Part shown: positions 17,189-26,500 of the stretch, in pieces
Numbering within the stretch: position 1 is the stretch's first letter
How the letters are laid out: every line of letters starts with the position of its first letter
Assembly (NCBI GenBank): GCA_012840445.1
Contig: DULI01000006.1
Location: 127,240-191,239 of the forward strand
DNA: 64,000 bases
Direction: 5' to 3'
Source: Clostridiales bacterium
GTDB lineage: Bacteria; Bacillota; Clostridia; Oscillospirales; Acutalibacteraceae
Translations under genes and position numbers: made by a program
The notes under the pieces: model-generated
What the model was told of the DNA's origin: nothing
The model's input: only the letters and a program-made list of their open reading frames with translations
Databases searched by the model: none

Positions 17189-19243
17189 TTAAATATTCTT
17201 TTTTATTGAGCGCAGCAGATTTGCCGAATTCAGCACCGTAATAACCGATACCCCTACATCCGCAAATACCGCAAGTATCATGGGCGCGTATCCCGCCGCC
17301 GCAAGCAGCAGCACAATAGCCTTAACAAACAGCGAGAACACGATATTCGCCTTTACCACCACCATGGTCTTTTTGGCAAGTCTCATTCCCTTTATGAGCC
17401 CTTCAAGATTGTTCGAAGAAAGGATAACATCTGCAGCCTCTATGGCAGCGTCGGTGCCAAGGCCCATGGCAATTCCAGCGTCGGCGGCAGCGAGCACCGG
17501 CGAGTCGTTAATCCCGTCGCCCACAAATAGAACCGGCGACGCTTCCTGCCTTATTTTGTCTAACATCTCTACCTTCTGCCCGGGCAACAGTTCAGCATAA
17601 AATCCGTCGGCATTGGTCTTTTTGGCAGCGCTTTCGGTCTGTTCATGACCGTCCCCGGACAGGATATACACCTTCTGCCCGTGCTCAGACTTTAATTTTT
17701 CAATAACCTTTTCTGCTTCCGGCCTTAAGCTGTCGGTCAGCTCAATGCTTCCCACAGCTAGAGTATCAACCGCCACAAACACATTTGCCCTTGGCAGACG
17801 GGATGTATCTATATTGTATTTCTGCATAAACCGCGCCGAGCCACAGCGCACGGTTTTACCGTTAAGGGTAAAGCTCACCCCAAAACCCGCCTCTTCCTTG
17901 TATTCAACCTCGGGCGGGGTTTTACCGTATGCCCTTAAAATTGCCTCGGCTATCGGGTGGGACGAACCCGCCTCGGCGGTGGCGGCAAGTTTTAGTACCT
18001 CATTGGCATTAAAGCCTTCGGCGCAATTAATTTTGGCAACAGATAGTTTTCCTATAGTTAAAGTTCCCGTTTTGTCAAAAACCACAGCCTTGGATTTAGC
18101 CAACGCCTCAAGGTACCTGCCGCCCTTTATAAGTATCCCCTTGCTTGAAGCGCCTCCGATTCCCGCAAAGAAGGCAAGCGGGACTGAAAGCACCAGCGCG
18201 CATGGGCAGGAGGCTACAAGGAACACAAGGGCACGATACAGCCAGGTTTTAAAGTCACCCATAATCAAAGTTGGAACAACTGCCAGCAGCACTGCCAGAA
18301 GGGTTACAATAGGTGTATAGTACCTTGCAAAGCGGGTAATAAATTTTTGTGCGTTTCCCTTCCTCTCTGCCGCCTGCTCCACCATTTCAAGTATTATAGT
18401 GGCGGCGGAATTTGCATATTCGGCGGTGGTGCGCACAACCAGCGTGCCCTGCCCGTTAAGCATGCCGCTTAAAACTTTGGTTCCATTCACCGCCTCCCTT
18501 GGCATGCTCTCGCCGGTAATGGCGGAAGTATCAAGCGTCGACGATCCGCTTACAACCACACCGTCAAGAGGTATGCGGTCATAGGGCCTTATAAGTATCT
18601 CACTTCCCGCCTTTACATCCTTTGCATCTACCTTCACAGCCCCTTCGGGCGTCCTTAAATAGGCATGTTCAGGTCTTATATTTGAAAGCTTCTCAATTTC
18701 TTTTCTTGACTTATTCCCAGCTGATTCTTCAAATATTTCGCCGAGTTTAAAAAACAGCATTACCGCGGCGCCCTCAACGCTCTCTCCAATAGCAAACGCC
18801 GCAATTACCGCAATGCCCATCAGGGTATTCTCGTCCATCTGAAGCTTAAATAATGACCGCAATCCTGAAACAATCGTGTCATAACCCGAAACTAGCACCG
18901 AGAAAAACAGCAACGCTTGTGACACCTCAGCCGGAACCGGCAGGAATGACAGCACAAACAGCGCAGACGACACAAAAAGCAGCAGCCAGCCTTTGTAATC
19001 ATTTTTTGCATGCTTGTCACTTCCGCCTTCCACCAGGCTGGCACCAGGTTCAAACTGGTTCACTGTCTTTTGCACAATCCTTTTTAACTCCCCGTCTTCA
19101 ATCGCCGCGGTAACAGTCAGTTTTCCCGTCGCAAGGTTTAGCTCAACACTGTCCACCCCTGCAATTCTGGATATTTGGTTTTTTATCTTTTCTGCACACT
19201 GTGCGCAGCTAAGCCCTTTAAAACTATATACATGTTTCCCCAT
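17189..19243 (-). CDS. cadA: Heavy-metal translocating P-type ATPase (CadA/ZntA type, Cd/Zn/Pb)
   Basis: A 684-residue P1B-ATPase. The N-terminal HMA domain carries the metal site GLSCAQC, the actuator loop TGES, the transmembrane metal-binding CPC in SCPCALVLSVPLAF, the phosphorylation site DKTGTLT, the SSHP motif of the nucleotide domain and the hinge GDGINDSP. CPC plus a single HMA with CxxC and the adjacent CadC-type regulator point to Zn/Cd/Pb export and not Cu. Start ATG at 19243 is favoured: AGGGGA lies 7 nt upstream, while the ATG two codons earlier (19249) is too close. It is 14 nt behind the repressor gene, so the two form one operon. Confidence 0.92.
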   Translation of the reverse strand: MGKHVYSFKGLSCAQCAEKIKNQISRIAGVDSVELNLATGKLTVTAAIEDGELKRIVQKTVNQFEPGASLVEGGSDKHAKNDYKGWLLLFVSSALFVLSFLPVPAEVSQALLFFSVLVSGYDTIVSGLRSLFKLQMDENTLMGIAVIAAFAIGESVEGAAVMLFFKLGEIFEESAGNKSRKEIEKLSNIRPEHAYLRTPEGAVKVDAKDVKAGSEILIRPYDRIPLDGVVVSGSSTLDTSAITGESMPREAVNGTKVLSGMLNGQGTLVVRTTAEYANSAATIILEMVEQAAERKGNAQKFITRFARYYTPIVTLLAVLLAVVPTLIMGDFKTWLYRALVFLVASCPCALVLSVPLAFFAGIGGASSKGILIKGGRYLEALAKSKAVVFDKTGTLTIGKLSVAKINCAEGFNANEVLKLAATAEAGSSHPIAEAILRAYGKTPPEVEYKEEAGFGVSFTLNGKTVRCGSARFMQKYNIDTSRLPRANVFVAVDTLAVGSIELTDSLRPEAEKVIEKLKSEHGQKVYILSGDGHEQTESAAKKTNADGFYAELLPGQKVEMLDKIRQEASPVLFVGDGINDSPVLAAADAGIAMGLGTDAAIEAADVILSSNNLEGLIKGMRLAKKTMVVVKANIVFSLFVKAIVLLLAAAGYAPMILAVFADVGVSVITVLNSANLLRSIKKNI

Positions 19244-19257
19244 ACACATTCCCCTAA

Positions 19258-19620
19258 TTATCTCAACTCACTGATATGCTCCAAGCCCTGCGCGTAAATG
19301 GAATACACATGGTCGTCGTCAAGCGAATAAAACACCGATTTGCCGCTTTTCCTCGCGCGGACAAGCCCTGCGGTTCTTAGCAACCTTAACTGGTGGGATA
19401 TTGCCGACTGCTCCATATTAAGCACCTTCGCTATATCGCATACACACATCTCCCTTTGTGAAAGGGCGCAGATAATGCCCATGCGCGTGGAATCGCCAAA
19501 CATCTTGAAGAGTTCCGCAAGGTCGTAAAGGGTCTCAAGCGGCGGCATTCCGGCTATAACCTCGTTTACAACATCGTCGTGCACTTCGTCGCAGCAATAA
19601 CTCTTTTGTTCTTTACTCAT
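19258..19620 (-). CDS. ArsR/SmtB family metal-sensing repressor (CadC-like)
   Basis: A 120-residue winged-helix repressor. Both known metal sites of the family can be seen: an N-terminal Cys pair (YCCDEVHDD) plus the alpha-3 CVCD motif, as in CadC, and an alpha-5 site DDDHV...H..E, as in SmtB/CzrA. The recognition helix follows SAISHQLRLLRTAGLV. In the family, metal binding releases the DNA and switches on the efflux pump encoded downstream. Its own promoter and a matching inverted repeat lie just upstream. ATG at 19620 follows AGGTGATGAG. Confidence 0.93.
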   Translation of the reverse strand: MSKEQKSYCCDEVHDDVVNEVIAGMPPLETLYDLAELFKMFGDSTRMGIICALSQREMCVCDIAKVLNMEQSAISHQLRLLRTAGLVRARKSGKSVFYSLDDDHVYSIYAQGLEHISELR

Positions 19621-19638
19621 CTCATCACCTTTGAATAT

Positions 19639-19654
19639 ATGAATATATGTTCAT
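19639..19654. promoter_or_regulatory. Candidate CadC/SmtB-type operator
   Basis: Inverted repeat ATGAA-N6-TTCAT at the predicted transcription start of the cadC-cadA operon. Its spacing and TGAA/TTCA half-sites resemble SmtB/CadC operators. A repressor bound here would block the promoter at 19661-19689. Confidence 0.7.
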
Positions 19655-19660
19655 GTGTTT

Positions 19661-19689
19661 ATTATATGCCCGCCCTGCTCGCCTGTCAA
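19661..19689 (-). promoter_or_regulatory. Sigma-A promoter of the cadC-cadA operon
   Basis: On the minus strand TTGACA (complement of 19684-19689), 17-bp spacer, TATAAT (complement of 19661-19666): a full consensus match, which fits a promoter held off by a repressor. Confidence 0.85.
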
Positions 19690-19767
19690 GCATTTTTTGG
19701 ATTTTGTCATAAAAATAATGGTTTTTTTAATATGATAAAATGTACTATTTTTGGCGGGTGGATTGCC

Positions 19768-21276
19768 TTGAAATACAAATTTATAAAAAACGCCATGATA
19801 CTAACCGCTACCTCGTTGATTTTAAGGACCGTCGGCATATTTTTCAGAATATACCTTTCCAATAAGATAGGCCCCGAAGGCATGGGGCTTTATCAGCTTG
19901 TTTTCTCCATATATATCCTTGCCGCAACGCTTCCCACCTGTGGCATATCCACTGCAGTCACCCGGCTTGTGACTGAAGAGCTTGTAAGCGGAAGCAGGCA
20001 CTCTGTGCAAAAAATCCTTCGCCGCTCGTTAATTTTAACCCTTGGGGTATCCTTGATTTGCACCGCCGCGGTGCTTTTTGGCGCCAATTTTATCGCCGAA
20101 AAGTTTATAAAAGATTCGCGCGCCGCGCTTTCTATTAAAATATTGTCCCTAAGCCTTCCCTTCATGGGCGTCTCATCATGTATCAAGGGTTATTTTATAG
20201 CCCGCCGCAAGGCAGAAAAGCCCTCCGGCGCGCAGCTGTTCGAACAGTTTGTAAGGATAATTACAATAGTGTTTTTTATAAACCTCTTTTCCCAAAAAGG
20301 GCTTGCGTTTGTCTGCGCTGCAATACTAATCGGCGACACAATTGCCGAAACGGCCTCCTGTGTCCATCTGTATATACTTTATGAAAAAGACAGCAGGACC
20401 CTGCCCGGCGCTCTACACTCCCGCCCGTCATACCGAATAACGCCAAGGCTGCTTAAAATAGCGTTGCCCATTGCTGGCTCGCATTATTTAAATTCTTTGC
20501 TTCGCACAATCGAGAATCTGCTCGTCCCCAACTGCCTTGAGCGGTACACCGGCTCTAAAGAAATATCCCTATCCCAGTTTGGCATGCTAAAGGGCATGGC
20601 GCTGCCTATCCTATTCTTTCCTGCCTCCTTTTTAACCGCCATGTCGACCCTTCTGGTCCCCGAAATTTCAGAGGCACGCTCAAGAAAACAGACTTTAAGG
20701 GTCGAATCCACCGTCAACCGAACCATGCAAATAACCCTTACCTCATCCATACTGATTGCAGGAATTTTCCTGATTTTAGGCCCCAAAATCGGAAAGCTGG
20801 TCTACGGCGAGGAACAGGTAGGGTACCTGATCCGCGCCCTGTCGCTAATTGTGCCCTTCATGTACCTTGAAAGCGTCGCAAGCGGGATTTTAAGGGGCCT
20901 TGACCAGCAGCTTCAGTCCTTTAAATACAGCATAATCGACTCAAGTCTAAGAATATTACTCATATTCTTCATGGTGCCCCCAATGGGCATGTACGGTTTT
21001 TTGATTATAATGGTAATAAGCAACGTGTTAACCTCGGTGCTAAACATCAGGCGAATGCTGAAGGTAACGGGGGTAAAACTGAAACTTGTAAAATGGATAA
21101 TAAGCCCCACAATTGCGGTAATAACGGCGGGCGCCATTACGGCGATGCTCTTTAGACCTATAATTTCGCGGGGTATATTAACCTTCACAATACTGTCGGG
21201 CTTAAGTATAAGCGTTTTATACTTTGCCTTTTTATTTCTTACAAAAACCCTCACAAAACAGGATATAAAACCATAA
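19768..21276 (+). CDS. MATE/MOP-family lipid flippase (SpoVB/MurJ-like polysaccharide biosynthesis protein)
   Basis: A 502-residue protein with about 14 predicted membrane segments. It begins KFIKNAMILTATSLILRTVGIFFRIYLSN-type sequence and continues GPEGMGLYQL, the usual entry of SpoVB/YtgP/MurJ-like exporters. These flip lipid-linked precursors of peptidoglycan or polysaccharide; SpoVB acts in spore cortex formation. Start TTG at 19768 is preferred (GGGTGG upstream, correct family N-terminus). The frame stays open further upstream, but that stretch overlaps the cadC promoter. MurJ and SpoVB functions cannot be separated by eye. Confidence 0.87.
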   Translation: MKYKFIKNAMILTATSLILRTVGIFFRIYLSNKIGPEGMGLYQLVFSIYILAATLPTCGISTAVTRLVTEELVSGSRHSVQKILRRSLILTLGVSLICTAAVLFGANFIAEKFIKDSRAALSIKILSLSLPFMGVSSCIKGYFIARRKAEKPSGAQLFEQFVRIITIVFFINLFSQKGLAFVCAAILIGDTIAETASCVHLYILYEKDSRTLPGALHSRPSYRITPRLLKIALPIAGSHYLNSLLRTIENLLVPNCLERYTGSKEISLSQFGMLKGMALPILFFPASFLTAMSTLLVPEISEARSRKQTLRVESTVNRTMQITLTSSILIAGIFLILGPKIGKLVYGEEQVGYLIRALSLIVPFMYLESVASGILRGLDQQLQSFKYSIIDSSLRILLIFFMVPPMGMYGFLIIMVISNVLTSVLNIRRMLKVTGVKLKLVKWIISPTIAVITAGAITAMLFRPIISRGILTFTILSGLSISVLYFAFLFLTKTLTKQDIKP

Positions 21277-21304
21277 AAGGCACCTTACAAGGCGCCTTTT
21301 TTAT
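21275..21304. terminator. Shared terminator between the flippase gene and the convergent glycosylase gene
   Basis: Stem AAAAGGC/GCCTTTT plus CC/GG around one mismatch, loop of 6, T tail on the plus strand. The two stop codons are only 30 nt apart. Confidence 0.7.
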
Positions 21305-21305
21305 T

Positions 21306-21857
21306 CTAAATGTTTTTAAGCTCATCCCTTATTTTCAAAAAATCCTCAAAGGCGTCGGCCTTATTGTTGGGATTGCGCAACAGCGCTGCGGGGTGGAATG
21401 TGCCCATAAACTTAATCCCGCCCTTTTCATACCACACGCCGTGGTCCTTTGTAACCCTGAAGCCGGGGGAAATAAGCCTGCAGGCGGCAATCCTTCCAAG
21501 GCATACTATTATTGCAGGGCGTATTAGCTGTACCTGCCGCCTCAAAAAAGGCAGGCATTTTTCCACCTCTTCGGGCTTCGGATCCCGGTTGTGGGGCGGT
21601 CGGCACTTGACCATGTTGGCAATATACACCTTCGTGCGGTCAAGGTCAATGGCAGCAAGGTACTTATCCAGCAGCTTGCCTGCCCTGCCCACAAAGGGCT
21701 CGCCCTGCAAATCCTCGTTCTCACCGGGGCCTTCGCCTACAAACATCACCCTGCTGTTAATATTTCCCACGCCAAAAACCACATTGGTACGGGTATTGCT
21801 TAATTCACATTTATTGCAGCCCAAACATTCGGCTTTAAGTTCTTCCCACTGCTGCAA
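21306..21857 (-). CDS. Type 4 uracil-DNA glycosylase (iron-sulfur)
   Basis: A 183-residue family 4 UDG that removes uracil from DNA. It has the N-terminal iron-sulfur cysteines CxxCxxC (C11, C14) and two later Cys (in MVKCRPP and ECLPF/VCLG regions), motif GEGPGENEDLQG-EPFVGRAG, and the second motif HPAALLRNP. The protein starts at TTG 21857 behind GAGGGTGAAG. Alone on this strand and convergent to the flippase gene. Confidence 0.93.
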   Translation of the reverse strand: MQQWEELKAECLGCNKCELSNTRTNVVFGVGNINSRVMFVGEGPGENEDLQGEPFVGRAGKLLDKYLAAIDLDRTKVYIANMVKCRPPHNRDPKPEEVEKCLPFLRRQVQLIRPAIIVCLGRIAACRLISPGFRVTKDHGVWYEKGGIKFMGTFHPAALLRNPNNKADAFEDFLKIRDELKNI

Positions 21858-21923
21858 AACACTTCACCCTCACGTTACTTTTCTTTAAGTATACATATTT
21901 CGCTTTTAATTTGCAAATAGTCC

Positions 21924-21951
21924 TTGAAAACAACAGATATTGTGATAAAAT
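21924..21951 (+). promoter_or_regulatory. Probable sigma-A promoter of pduL
   Basis: TTGAAA (21924-21929), 16-bp spacer, TAAAAT (21946-21951). Confidence 0.5.
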
Positions 21952-22014
21952 TAACATAGAGATTAAAATAAATATATTTCCGTGCAAGGCACGGGGAAAA
22001 GGAGTATTTGCATA

Positions 22015-22590
22015 ATGTCTAAACCAGTACTGGTGGAAGTTTCCGCGCGGCATGTGCATGTCAGCAGGGAACATCTCGATATTCTTTTCGGCAAGGGGTA
22101 TGAACTTACCGTCAAAAAGGACCTGTCCCAGCCCGGTCAATACGCCTGCGAAGAGCGGGTTACGGTGGTAGGCCCCAAAAAAGAAATTAAAAATGTGTCA
22201 ATCCTGGGTCCTGTGCGCAGCAGCACTCAGGTGGAATTATCGATGACCGACGCGCGCACAATCGGCGTTAACGCCCCTATCCGCGAATCGGGCGATATCG
22301 CAGGCAGCGCCGGCTGCAAAATCATTGGTCCAAAGGGCGAAGTGGAAATAACCGAGGGGGTTATAATCGCCAAAAGGCATGTACATATGACACCCGAAGA
22401 TGCAGATAAATATAATATTAAAGACAAGCAGATTATCAGGGTTGCAATAAACAACGAAGGCAGAAAACTTATATTCGACGATGTGGTGGCAAGGGTAAGC
22501 CCGAATTTTTCCCTCGCTATGCACATAGACACCGACGAGGCCAATGCCGCGGCAGTGCCCGGCTGCTGCACAGGCGAAATACTCGACTAA
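22015..22590 (+). CDS. pduL: PduL-type phosphate propanoyltransferase / phosphotransacetylase
   Basis: A 191-residue acyl-CoA:phosphate acyltransferase built from two beta-barrel domains. Both zinc-binding segments are visible: SARHVHVS near residue 9 and AKRHVHMTPEDA near residue 120, plus the conserved GPVRSSTQVELS and the N-terminal LVEVSARH. It interconverts acyl-CoA and acyl-phosphate, here probably acetyl-CoA for acetate formation. It lacks an extended N-terminal microcompartment-targeting helix and has no shell genes nearby, so it is likely a free cytosolic enzyme. ATG at 22015 follows AAAGGAG. Confidence 0.93.
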   Translation: MSKPVLVEVSARHVHVSREHLDILFGKGYELTVKKDLSQPGQYACEERVTVVGPKKEIKNVSILGPVRSSTQVELSMTDARTIGVNAPIRESGDIAGSAGCKIIGPKGEVEITEGVIIAKRHVHMTPEDADKYNIKDKQIIRVAINNEGRKLIFDDVVARVSPNFSLAMHIDTDEANAAAVPGCCTGEILD

Positions 22591-22595
22591 AAACC

Positions 22596-22631
22596 GACGG
22601 CTAAAGCAAACTTTAGCCGTCTTAAATTTTT
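22596..22631 (+). terminator. Terminator of pduL
   Basis: Perfect 11-bp stem (22596-22606 with 22611-22621), CAAA loop, T-rich tail. Confidence 0.87.
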
Positions 22632-22701
22632 GCCTCCTGAAATTAAGTACAAATTCTACTTATTAAACAAAATTATTTATATTTAACCTACAAATATTTG
22701 C

Positions 22702-22730
22702 TTGACAATATATATTTATTGGTATAAAAT
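22702..22730 (+). promoter_or_regulatory. Sigma-A promoter of rubrerythrin
   Basis: TTGACA (22702-22707), 17-bp spacer, TAAAAT (22725-22730). A perfect inverted repeat TAGTA-N5-TACTA follows at 22741-22755, between the start point and the ribosome site. Confidence 0.75.
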
Positions 22731-22774
22731 GTTTTAAAAATAGTAATCAATACTACTTTAGGAGGAGAGATTAA

Positions 22775-23320
22775 ATGTCAAACAAAAGCTTAAAAGGAAC
22801 CAAAACCGAAGCCAATCTCTTGGCCGCTTTTGCGGGCGAATCGCAGGCGTATACCAAATACACCTACTATGCCTCAAAAGCCAAAAAAGACGGATATGTC
22901 CAAATAGGTGAACTGTTCCAGGAAACCGCTAATAACGAGAAAGAGCACGCCAAAATCTGGTTCAAACTCCTGCACGAAGGTATTCCGGATACAGCTTTAA
23001 ACCTTGAAGACGCTGCGCAGGGCGAACACTACGAATGGACCGACATGTACGCCAAATTTGCCGAAGAGGCTCGCGCTGAAGGTTTCGAGCACATAGCAAA
23101 ACTGTTCGAGGGTGTCGCCAAAATCGAAAAAGAGCACGAAGCTAGATACCGCAAGCTGCTCAACAATATTAAAGAGGGCATCGTTTTCTCCCGCGACGGC
23201 GACACAATCTGGCAGTGCTCCAACTGCGGTCATATCCACATCGGCAAAAAGGCCCCCGATGTCTGCCCTGTTTGCAGCCATCCGCAGGCATACTTCCAAA
23301 TCAAGGCCGAGAATTATTAA
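22775..23320 (+). CDS. rbr: Rubrerythrin
   Basis: A 181-residue non-haem iron protein that reduces hydrogen peroxide in anaerobes. The N-terminal four-helix diiron domain carries [11 protein letters not shown] (Glu ligand), the ENNEKEHAK-type ExxH motif and a second EKEHEARY motif. The C-terminal rubredoxin domain binds one iron through CSNCGH and CPVC (from about residue 149). Start ATG behind AGGAGG. Monocistronic, with its own strong promoter and terminator, so it is likely well expressed and oxidative-stress responsive. Confidence 0.97.
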   Translation: MSNKSLKGTKTEANLLAAFAGESQAYTKYTYYASKAKKDGYVQIGELFQETANNEKEHAKIWFKLLHEGIPDTALNLEDAAQGEHYEWTDMYAKFAEEARAEGFEHIAKLFEGVAKIEKEHEARYRKLLNNIKEGIVFSRDGDTIWQCSNCGHIHIGKKAPDVCPVCSHPQAYFQIKAENY

Positions 23321-23329
23321 TAAACACAT

Positions 23330-23364
23330 AAACCAAGGCAAATCCTTTGCCTTGGTTTTTTTGT
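23330..23364 (+). terminator. Terminator of rubrerythrin
   Basis: 12-bp stem (23331-23342 with 23346-23357), 3-nt loop, long T run. Confidence 0.9.
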
Positions 23365-23408
23365 TTTACGGAAAAACAAATCACTTTTTCAATTAATCCT
23401 TTAGACGC

Positions 23409-23477
23409 AAAAAACATAAAACCGGCAATCCGGCTTGGCAAACTCGTATATTGCCAAGCAAAGGCCTGCCGGTTTTT
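23409..23477 (-). terminator. Nested hairpin terminator of carB-dapF
   Basis: Outer stem 23418-23426 with 23467-23475 and an inner stem CTTGGCAA/TTGCCAAG (23434-23441 with 23451-23458). On the minus strand it is followed by six T. It lies 25 nt past the carB-dapF stop. Confidence 0.75.
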
Positions 23478-23500
23478 GTATAAACTTAAGGCGCTAATCC

Positions 23501-26500
23501 TTATAACAGCACGCCGTCGAATACAAATGTGGCGCCGCCGGTCATAAATACCGTGCCGTCGGCCATGTATTTAATCTTCAGGTCGCCGCCCTGAAGCTGC
23601 ACCGTAATCTCCTCATTGGGCCTGCATATGCCGTTCAACACCGCTGCCACAACCGTTGCACAGGCACCGGTGCCGCAGGCCAGGGTCTCGCCGTTGCCGC
23701 GCTCCCACACCCTCATTTTAAGGGTGGTGGCATTCACAACCTCCACAAACTCGGTATTTACCCGGTTGGGGAATATGGGGTGCCTTTCAAATTTGGGCCC
23801 TATCTCGGCAACCGGCAATGAATCCACATCATCACAAAAGGCCACGCAGTGGGGATTGCCCATGGAGACGCAGGTTATCTCCCACTCCCTGCCTGCAATA
23901 TTCAGTTTCTGCCCTATAACCCTGTTGCTCTCGGATATTATGGGTATTTTCCCGGCCTCAAGCTCGGCTTTGCCCATATCTACCGTTACCTGCTGTACCT
24001 CGCCGTCCTCTACCAGCATATTCAGCACCTTTATGCCGCTTAAGGTCTCAAGCGTAATTGTGGTCTTGTCGGTATACCCGCGGTCATACAGGTATTTACC
24101 CACGCAGCGGGCAGCGTTGCCGCACATCCTGCCCTCGCTGCCGTCGGCGTTAAACATCCTCATGCGGAAATCGGCGACATTTGAGGGCATTATCAGCACA
24201 ATCCCGTCACCGCCCACTCCAAAATGGCGGTTGCTCAAAGTCGCAGCGAGTTGGTTGGGGTTGTCAATTTGCTCCTCAAGGCAGTTAAAATAGATGTAGT
24301 CATTGCCGATACTGTGCATCTTGGTAAACCGCAGCGGCTTCTTTCCTTTTACCACAGAGGGCAGCGGTCGCTGGCTGCGAACTCCTTCAAGTCTGTCCTT
24401 TGCCTTTTTGTTAAGGTCACTTATATTGACCATCGCAAGCTCGTGGGTGTCCCTGTAGTTTTCAAGGCTGTCACATAAAGCCCTTGCGGTATCAATAGAC
24501 GTCAGACAGGGCACATGGCACTCAACGGCCTTGCGCCTGATTTTAACGCTGTCCCGCTCGGGGGTGCGGTTGCCCTCGGAGGTGCTAATAACATAGTCAA
24601 TCTCCGATTCAATAAGCTCGAGAATATTGCCGCCCTGATATACCTTGCCCACATATTCTACCTTTAATCCGTGCTGCTCCAAAAAGGCCTTGGTGCCGCC
24701 CGTGGCGTACAGCTCAAATCCCAGTGCCGCAAGCCGCTGGGCTATTGGCAGCGCCTCCTGCTTGTCGCGGTTGCGGACGGTCATCAGCACTTTGCCCTGG
24801 TGCTTCATCTTAAATCCCGCGGCAGTAAGGCCCTTTTGTATGGCCTCTTTGAATGTGCGGGCAATGCCCAGCACCTCACCGGTGGATTTCATCTCAGGGC
24901 CCAAATGTACATCCACATTGTGAATTTTTTCAAAGGAGAACACAGGCACCTTGGCGGCGATATAACCCGTAGACGGGTAAAGCCCGGTACCGTAGCCCAT
25001 GTCTTTCAGCTTTTCGCCCAGCATGCAGCGGGTGGCAAGCTTTACGGTCGGAATGCCCGTAACCTTGCTGATATATGGAACGGTCCTCGATGAACGCGGG
25101 TTAACCTCAATTACATACACCGTATCATTCATCAATACATACTGGATATTTATCATTCCCACAGCCTTAAGTTCCCTTGCAAGGCGGCGGGTGTAGTCGA
25201 TTATAACGTCTATCTGGTGGTCGCTCAAAGTCTGGGTGGGGTACACCGAAATCGAGTCGCCCGAATGCACGCCGGCCCGCTCAATATGCTCCATAATGCC
25301 GGGGATTAACACATCCTCGCCGTCGCAAATGGCGTCGACCTCAATCTCCTTGCCCATTATATATTTATCAATCAAAACCGGGTTTTCTATCCCCGACTGG
25401 GTAATAATGCCCATATACTGGGTCACTTCGTTGCTGTCATAGGCGATTATCATGTTCTGTCCGCCCAAAACATAGGAAGGCCTCAGCAGCACAGGGTAGC
25501 CTATCTGCTCTGCCGCCTGCACCGCCTGGGCGGGCGTCAGGGCGGTGAATCCCTTCGGCCTGGGTATACCGCATTTTTCAAGCATGGCGTCGAACAGCTT
25601 GCGGTCCTCGGCAGCATCTATCATTTCAAAGGGCGTGCCAAGGATTTTAATGCCCTTTTTATGCAGGTGCTTTGCAAGTTTAATGGCGGTCTGTCCGCCA
25701 AACTGCACGATAACCCCGTCTGGCTTTTCAGCCTCGATGATATTGTCAATATCGTCAGGCGTCAGCGGCTCAAAATACAGCCTGTCGGAAACATCATAGT
25801 CGGTGGATACCGTCTCGGGGTTGTTGTTGGCTATAATAGCCTCGTAGCCCGCTTCTTTAAGCGCCCAAACCGAATGTACGGTGCAGTAATCAAACTCAAT
25901 GCCCTGTCCTATCCTAATGGGGCCGGAGCCTATAACCAGCACCTTTTTCTTGCCGGAATTAACAGCCTGGGTTTGGTCGTCGTATGTGGAGTAGTAATAG
26001 GGGGTATATGCCTTAAATTCCTCGCTGCAGGTCTTGACCATCCTGTAGGTAGCGTATTTCCTTTGCTTGACAGTCTCCCCTGACAGCCTTTCTATGGTCG
26101 AATGGGTAAATCCCATCTCCAAGGCCTTAAGGTAAACTTCCTCCACATTGCCCTGCTTTAACCTGTTTTCCATATTAATAATGTTTATAAGCTTTTGCTG
26201 GAAGAGCTTATCAATCTTTGTAATCTCATAGAGCTCGTCCGTGCTAATGCCCCGCTTCAGCGCCTCATACATTAAGAAAATGCGGTCGTCGTTGCATTGC
26301 TTTATCTGATCGATAAGCTCGCTGTCGCTAAGGGTGGAAAAGCGCTCAATGCTTAAAGTATCGGTTTTCCTCTCAAGGGAGCGTACCGCCTTCATAAGCG
26401 CGTCTTCAAAGGTCCTGCCTATGGCCATAACCTCGCCCGTAGCCTGCATCTGTGTGCCAAGGGTCCTTTTGGCGTAGACAAACTTGTCAAATGGAAACCT

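Noticed and set aside
19579-19767. Upstream extension of the flippase frame
   Set aside because: It overlaps the cadC promoter and operator and does not look like the family N-terminus.
22015-22590. PduL as sign of a bacterial microcompartment locus
   Set aside because: No encapsulation helix and no shell or diol/ethanolamine genes in the surroundings.
24330-24370. Internal start that would make DapF a separate protein
   Set aside because: AAAAGGA at the junction is too far (about 25 nt) from the only suitable ATG, and no stop ends CarB before it.
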